This document shows positions 60,434-64,000 of a DNA stretch of 64,000 bases, piece after piece. A program made the position numbers and the translations under genes. Under the pieces are notes generated by a model. It searched no databases and had not been told where the DNA came from. It saw only the letters and a list, made by a program, of their open reading frames with translations. The stretch comes from Nordella sp. HKS 07 (lineage in GTDB: Bacteria > Pseudomonadota > Alphaproteobacteria > Rhizobiales > Aestuariivirgaceae): contig NZ_CP049258.1 of assembly GCF_011046735.1 (NCBI RefSeq), positions 3,118,001-3,182,000 on the forward strand, given 5' to 3'. The number at the start of each line of letters is the position of its first letter. Position 1 is the first letter of the stretch.

Positions 60434-62047
60434 ATGACAAAGCAAAGCCGCCTGCCGTCCAATATCACTGCACGGATCGATGCGCTCTTCGCGCCCTGGG
60501 CGAAGCCGGAGTCGCCCGGCGCCGCGGTCGGCGTAACGTTGAACGGGCGCGAGATCCATCGCGGTTTCTATGGCATGGCCGATATCGCGCATGGCGTCGC
60601 GATCGACGAAAACACCGTCATCCGCATCGGCTCGCAGACCAAGCAGTTCACCGTGCTCCTGGCGCTGATGCTCGAAGCCGAGGGCAAGCTCTCGATGGCG
60701 GACGATGTCCGCCGCTATTTGCCCTGGTTGCCGGAATATCCCGAGACGGTCACCTTGCACCATCTCGCCGCCAATGTCGGGGGCCTGCGCGATTTCCTCG
60801 AGATCATGATCCTCGGCGGGCTGCCGATCGGCGCGCCCTCGACCCGTGCCCTCGCGCGCCGCATCATCGCCGGCCATCGCGGCGTGAATTTCCGGCCGGG
60901 CCGCGATCTCATCTATTGCAACACCGGCTTCTTTCTTCTGTCCGAGATCGTCGAGCAGGTTTCGGGGCGGAGCTTCAACGAGCTTCTGGAGGAGCGAATC
61001 ACTGGCCCGTTGGGAATGCGCGACACGCGGTTGATGCGCTGGGATTCGGAAATCCAGCGGCGGCTCGCCGACCATCATACGCGAGGTCCCGACGGTCGCT
61101 GGCACAAGGCGCAATGGGGCCTCGTGCTCGGCGGCGAAGGCGGCATGGTTTCGACGCTGGAGGACATGAAGCTCTGGCTCGCCAATCTCGATGCACCGAA
61201 GGTCGGGACGCCTGAGATCTATGCGCGCATGTCCGCCCCGGGCGCCGTGATCAACGGCATCCCGACGACTTATGGCATGGGGCTCGTCGCGTGCCGCTAT
61301 CGCGGCCTGACGAGCATTGGTCATGGCGGGGGCGTGGCCGGCGGCCGCTCCGAATCGGTGCGCTTTCCCGAAGCCGGCATCGGCATCGTCATTCTTGGCA
61401 ACACCGACGACATGGGCCCGTTCTCGCTCGCCCGCCGGATCGTCGATATCCTGCTCGGCCATGAGCAGGGACCTCCGCGTGCCCAAGGTGCCGCGGAGCG
61501 GCTCAGGAAGGCGCAAGGACTCTACCGCGCCGAAGAGAGTGATGATGTGTTCGGCATCGCCTTCGACAAGGGCGAGCCGGTCTTCGTCACCAATATGGGC
61601 GCGATGCCGATCGGGCAGACGGAGGAGGGCGCCTTCATGCCGGAACGCGGCATCCTGCCACTCGAATTCATCCCGCGTGACGATGGCGATATCGATACGC
61701 GCTGGTTCGGTAGCGAGCGGCGTTTCAGGCGTTTGTCCGATACAGCACTGCCAACATCGCCGTCGCTCTGCGGGCGATACGCCGACCCGGCCACCGGCTT
61801 CGCGGCGGAGATCGGCAGCGACACCGAAAGGACCGTGATCCGTCTCAGCACACCCTACGGAATCTGGGAAGCGGAGCTCGAGGCCCGCGCACCGGACCTT
61901 TATCTGGCGTTACCGCGCCGTATCATCGCCGACACGGAGCCGCCGCCCGTCTCCGCCGGCGGCTGGCTGTTCACCATCCGCAGCGTCGCGGGCGGCATCG
62001 TGCTTAACGACGACCGCACCAAGCAGCTGATGATGTTGCGCGCTTGA
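60434..62047 (+). CDS. Serine hydrolase, beta-lactamase/D-aminopeptidase (S12) family
   Basis: 537-residue serine enzyme. The SxxK motif is IRIGSQTKQFTVLLALML, the YxN motif YCNTGFFLLSEIVEQVSGRSFNELLEERITGPLGMRDTRL, and a KTG-type HGG motif is in SIGHGGGVAGGRS. About 170 C-terminal residues form extra beta-rich domains (LCGRYADPATGFAAEIG), as in the D-aminopeptidase DAP of Ochrobactrum. I judge it D-aminopeptidase-like rather than a beta-lactamase. It would release N-terminal D-residues from imported peptides. Lack of a signal peptide implies a cytosolic role after uptake. Confidence 0.82.
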   Translation: MTKQSRLPSNITARIDALFAPWAKPESPGAAVGVTLNGREIHRGFYGMADIAHGVAIDENTVIRIGSQTKQFTVLLALMLEAEGKLSMADDVRRYLPWLPEYPETVTLHHLAANVGGLRDFLEIMILGGLPIGAPSTRALARRIIAGHRGVNFRPGRDLIYCNTGFFLLSEIVEQVSGRSFNELLEERITGPLGMRDTRLMRWDSEIQRRLADHHTRGPDGRWHKAQWGLVLGGEGGMVSTLEDMKLWLANLDAPKVGTPEIYARMSAPGAVINGIPTTYGMGLVACRYRGLTSIGHGGGVAGGRSESVRFPEAGIGIVILGNTDDMGPFSLARRIVDILLGHEQGPPRAQGAAERLRKAQGLYRAEESDDVFGIAFDKGEPVFVTNMGAMPIGQTEEGAFMPERGILPLEFIPRDDGDIDTRWFGSERRFRRLSDTALPTSPSLCGRYADPATGFAAEIGSDTERTVIRLSTPYGIWEAELEARAPDLYLALPRRIIADTEPPPVSAGGWLFTIRSVAGGIVLNDDRTKQLMMLRA

Positions 62048-62174
62048 CGGGCAGATGTCTTAGTGTTTAGTCTCAAGAAATTAGCGGTTAAGAAAAAAAT
62101 TAAACGATCGGCAAACCCGACAATCCTGCGCCGAGCAGAAACAGGTTGTGAAACGTGCTCCAGAGAGGACGAAA

Positions 62175-63731
62175 ATGATCAAGCTACAGATGAAGGCCTT
62201 TGGATTGGCCGTCGTCATGGCGGGCGCCATGATGCCGGTGCTTTTCGGATCTCCCGCTGAGGCGGCGAAAAATGTGCTGGTGGTAGCCAAGGCGGAGGAT
62301 CCGCCGACCGCCGATCCCGGCGTCGAGATCTCCAATAACGGCTACACGCTCACCTATGCCGCCTATCAGCGGCTGGTGAAATACAAGGGTGGTACAACCG
62401 ATGTCGTGTCCGAGCTCGCCAAGAGCTGGACGAGCGATCCCAGCGGCCTCGTCTGGACCTTCACCTTGAACGAAGGCAATAAATTCGATGACGGCTCGCC
62501 GGTCGATGCGGCCGCCGTCAAGTTCAGCTTCGATCGCCTCAAGGCGCTGGGTGAAGGCCCGGGCGACGCCTTCCCGACCCTCGACAAGGTCGATGTGGTC
62601 GATCCCATGACGGTGCGCATGACGCTGTCGAAGCCCTTTGCGCCGTTCCTCTCGGCTCTCGCCACCACCGGCGCCGCCATCGTCAATCCGAAAGTGATGG
62701 AGCACGCGAAGGACGGCGACAATGCCAAAGGCTGGCTCGCCGTGAACAGCGCCGGCAGCGGCGCCTATCGCATTTCGAGCTGGGAGCGCAACCAGACCAT
62801 CATCCTCGACCGCAACCCGCATTATGCGGGGCCCGAGCCGGCGCTGAAGCGGATCGTGTTCAAGATCGTACGCGAGACCTCGGCCCGCCGCCTGCAGCTC
62901 GAGAATGGCGATGTCGATCTCATCGAGCAGGTGCCGGTCGACCAGGCCGAGGCGATGAAGAGCAATAAGGACCTCGTGGTCGAGAGCAATCCGAGCCTCT
63001 ATGTCGATTACGTCTATATGAACAACAAGCGGGCGCCGCTCGACAATGTGAAGGTGCGCCAGGCGATCTCCTATGCCGTCGATTACAAGGGACTGGTCGA
63101 TGGCGTCATGCAGGGCCAGGCCGTGCAGATGCGCGGACCCGTACCGCAGGGCCTGTGGGGCCATGACCCCAATGCCTTCCAATACAGCTACGATCTCGAC
63201 AAGGCGAAGGCGCTGCTCGCCGAAGCCGGCGTCAAGGACCTCAAGCTGACCTACACATTTTCGCAGGCCGATCCCATCTGGGAACCGGTGGGCATCGCCT
63301 TGCAGGCGGGGCTCGCGCAGATCGGGGTGAAGCTCGAGCTGCAGAATCTCGCCGACACCGCCAAGCGTGAGCAGGCCGCCAAAGGCAATTACGACCTGAC
63401 CGCCGGCGCCTGGACGCCCGACTACGCCGACCCCTACATGTTCATGAACTACTGGTTCGATCCCGACCGTATGGGCGGCCCCGGCAACCGCGCCTTCTAC
63501 AAGAACGACAAGGTCACCGAGCTGGTGCGCAAGGCGGCCGATCTCACCGACCAGGCGGAGCGCGAGAAGCTCTATATCGAGGCCCAGAAGATCGCAATCG
63601 AGGATGCGCCCTATCTGCTGCTCCTGCAGAAGAACGACATCTTCGTGCGCCGTGCTTCGGTCCAGGGCTTCGTCTACAATCCGATGCTCCTGCAGGTCTA
63701 TAACCTGGCCGAGATGTCGAAGAGCGAGTAG
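62175..63731 (+). CDS. Peptide ABC transporter substrate-binding protein (family 5)
   Basis: 518-residue periplasmic binding protein for the operon's transporter. Signal peptide: LAVVMAGAMMPVLFGSPAEAA, then KNVLVVAKAEDPPTADPGVEISNNGYTLTYAAYQRLVKYKGG, LNEGNKFDDGSPVDAAAVKFSFDRLKALG and AGSGAYRISSWERNQTIILDRNPHY. Unlike usual DppA proteins the early region is short. The start ATG at 62175 follows GAGGACGAAA. It is 127 bp after the serine-hydrolase gene, and the gap contains an AT-rich stretch that could be a separate promoter. The next gene is a DppB-like permease. Confidence 0.9.
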   Translation: MIKLQMKAFGLAVVMAGAMMPVLFGSPAEAAKNVLVVAKAEDPPTADPGVEISNNGYTLTYAAYQRLVKYKGGTTDVVSELAKSWTSDPSGLVWTFTLNEGNKFDDGSPVDAAAVKFSFDRLKALGEGPGDAFPTLDKVDVVDPMTVRMTLSKPFAPFLSALATTGAAIVNPKVMEHAKDGDNAKGWLAVNSAGSGAYRISSWERNQTIILDRNPHYAGPEPALKRIVFKIVRETSARRLQLENGDVDLIEQVPVDQAEAMKSNKDLVVESNPSLYVDYVYMNNKRAPLDNVKVRQAISYAVDYKGLVDGVMQGQAVQMRGPVPQGLWGHDPNAFQYSYDLDKAKALLAEAGVKDLKLTYTFSQADPIWEPVGIALQAGLAQIGVKLELQNLADTAKREQAAKGNYDLTAGAWTPDYADPYMFMNYWFDPDRMGGPGNRAFYKNDKVTELVRKAADLTDQAEREKLYIEAQKIAIEDAPYLLLLQKNDIFVRRASVQGFVYNPMLLQVYNLAEMSKSE

Positions 63732-63758
63732 GCACGAAGGCCTGGGAGGGATAGGCCG

Positions 63759-64000
63759 ATGCCGTTCATCCAGATCGTGGTGAGACGCCTGGCGCTGCTG
63801 CTGTTCGTGGTGCTGGGCGTCGTCATCATCACTTTCACCATCTCGCATCTGATTCCGGGCGACCCGGCGCGGATGATCGCGGGGGATCGGGCGAGCGACG
63901 AGACGATCGCGAATATCCGCAAGGAATACGGCCTCGACCGGCCGGTGCCGGAGCAATTCGTGACCTATGTCAAAGGCCTCCTCAACGGCGATCTCGGCAT
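63759..64000 (+). CDS. Peptide ABC transporter permease (DppB-type), 5' part only
   Basis: The first ~80 residues of a DppB-like permease: MPFIQIVVRRLALLLFVVLGVVIITFTISHLIPGDPARMIAGDRASDETIANIRKEYGLDRPVPEQFVTYV. The PGDPA motif and first membrane helix are typical. GGGAGG lies 9 bases upstream of the ATG at 63759. It runs off the right edge. The remaining genes (DppC, DppD, DppF) are expected beyond the window. Confidence 0.9.
   Translation, partial: MPFIQIVVRRLALLLFVVLGVVIITFTISHLIPGDPARMIAGDRASDETIANIRKEYGLDRPVPEQFVTYVKGLLNGDLG

Noticed and set aside
62184-63956. 590-residue open frame on the minus strand
   Set aside because: Antisense to the peptide-binding protein gene and the start of the DppB-type gene; shadow.

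Overview
The window is GC-rich DNA with dense genes, many 1-4 base start/stop overlaps (ATGA, TAATG), antisense ORF shadows and rhizobial-type intergenic palindromes. It looks like an alphaproteobacterium, probably Hyphomicrobiales. I see no rRNA, tRNA, CRISPR array, prophage or transposase. All functions are read from the sequence and family knowledge; nothing was searched.

Layout. 0-13 kb: Lhr-type helicase (cut by the left edge), MATE exporter, TerB-like protein, frameshifted AraC regulator, secreted linear-amide hydrolase, divergent Tat-exported YtcJ-type amidohydrolase (frameshifted), beta-barrel protein, cyclic-amidohydrolase-like enzyme, Ogt and a DinG/XPD-like helicase. 12.9-36.3 kb: a catabolic island with three transporters of different classes (dipeptide ABC, TRAP, carbohydrate ABC), a MocR-type regulator, two RidA proteins, PhzF, SDR, cupin, a DUF4038 apiosidase-like glycosidase, a probable D-apionate lactonase-like protein, a D-threonine-aldolase-like PLP enzyme and a DadA-like dehydrogenase. 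Three intergenic regions here carry the same spaced motif, GTAC-N9-GTAC, at promoter-like positions, which suggests one local regulon.

36.5-45.4 kb is mostly housekeeping or miscellaneous: dienelactone hydrolase, aldo/keto reductase, class I lysyl-tRNA synthetase, LexA-like regulator (frameshifted), DUF952, PyrD, a solute-binding protein, an alpha/beta hydrolase and a META-domain protein. 45.4-49.6 kb holds three copies of a ~117 bp palindromic repeat; two flank a glycosyltransferase. 47.6-53.3 kb is a low-oxygen/stress cluster: UspA proteins, cytochrome c, a phosphotransferase-kinase fusion, a host-attachment-family protein, hemerythrin and tiny membrane proteins. Five TTGA-N6-TCAA (FNR/FixK) boxes precede these units, each 56-70 bp from a start codon.

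53.4-64 kb: DUF1254 protein, methylmalonate-semialdehyde dehydrogenase with a divergent LysR, then an XRE-cupin regulator facing an operon of FAD oxidoreductase, MlrC-like M81 protein, D-aminopeptidase-like serine hydrolase and a peptide ABC transporter that runs off the right edge. The last set looks like uptake and breakdown of D-amino-acid-containing or modified peptides.

Five genes are frameshifted, four of them at runs of five identical bases. This looks more like sequence error than five independent gene deaths.
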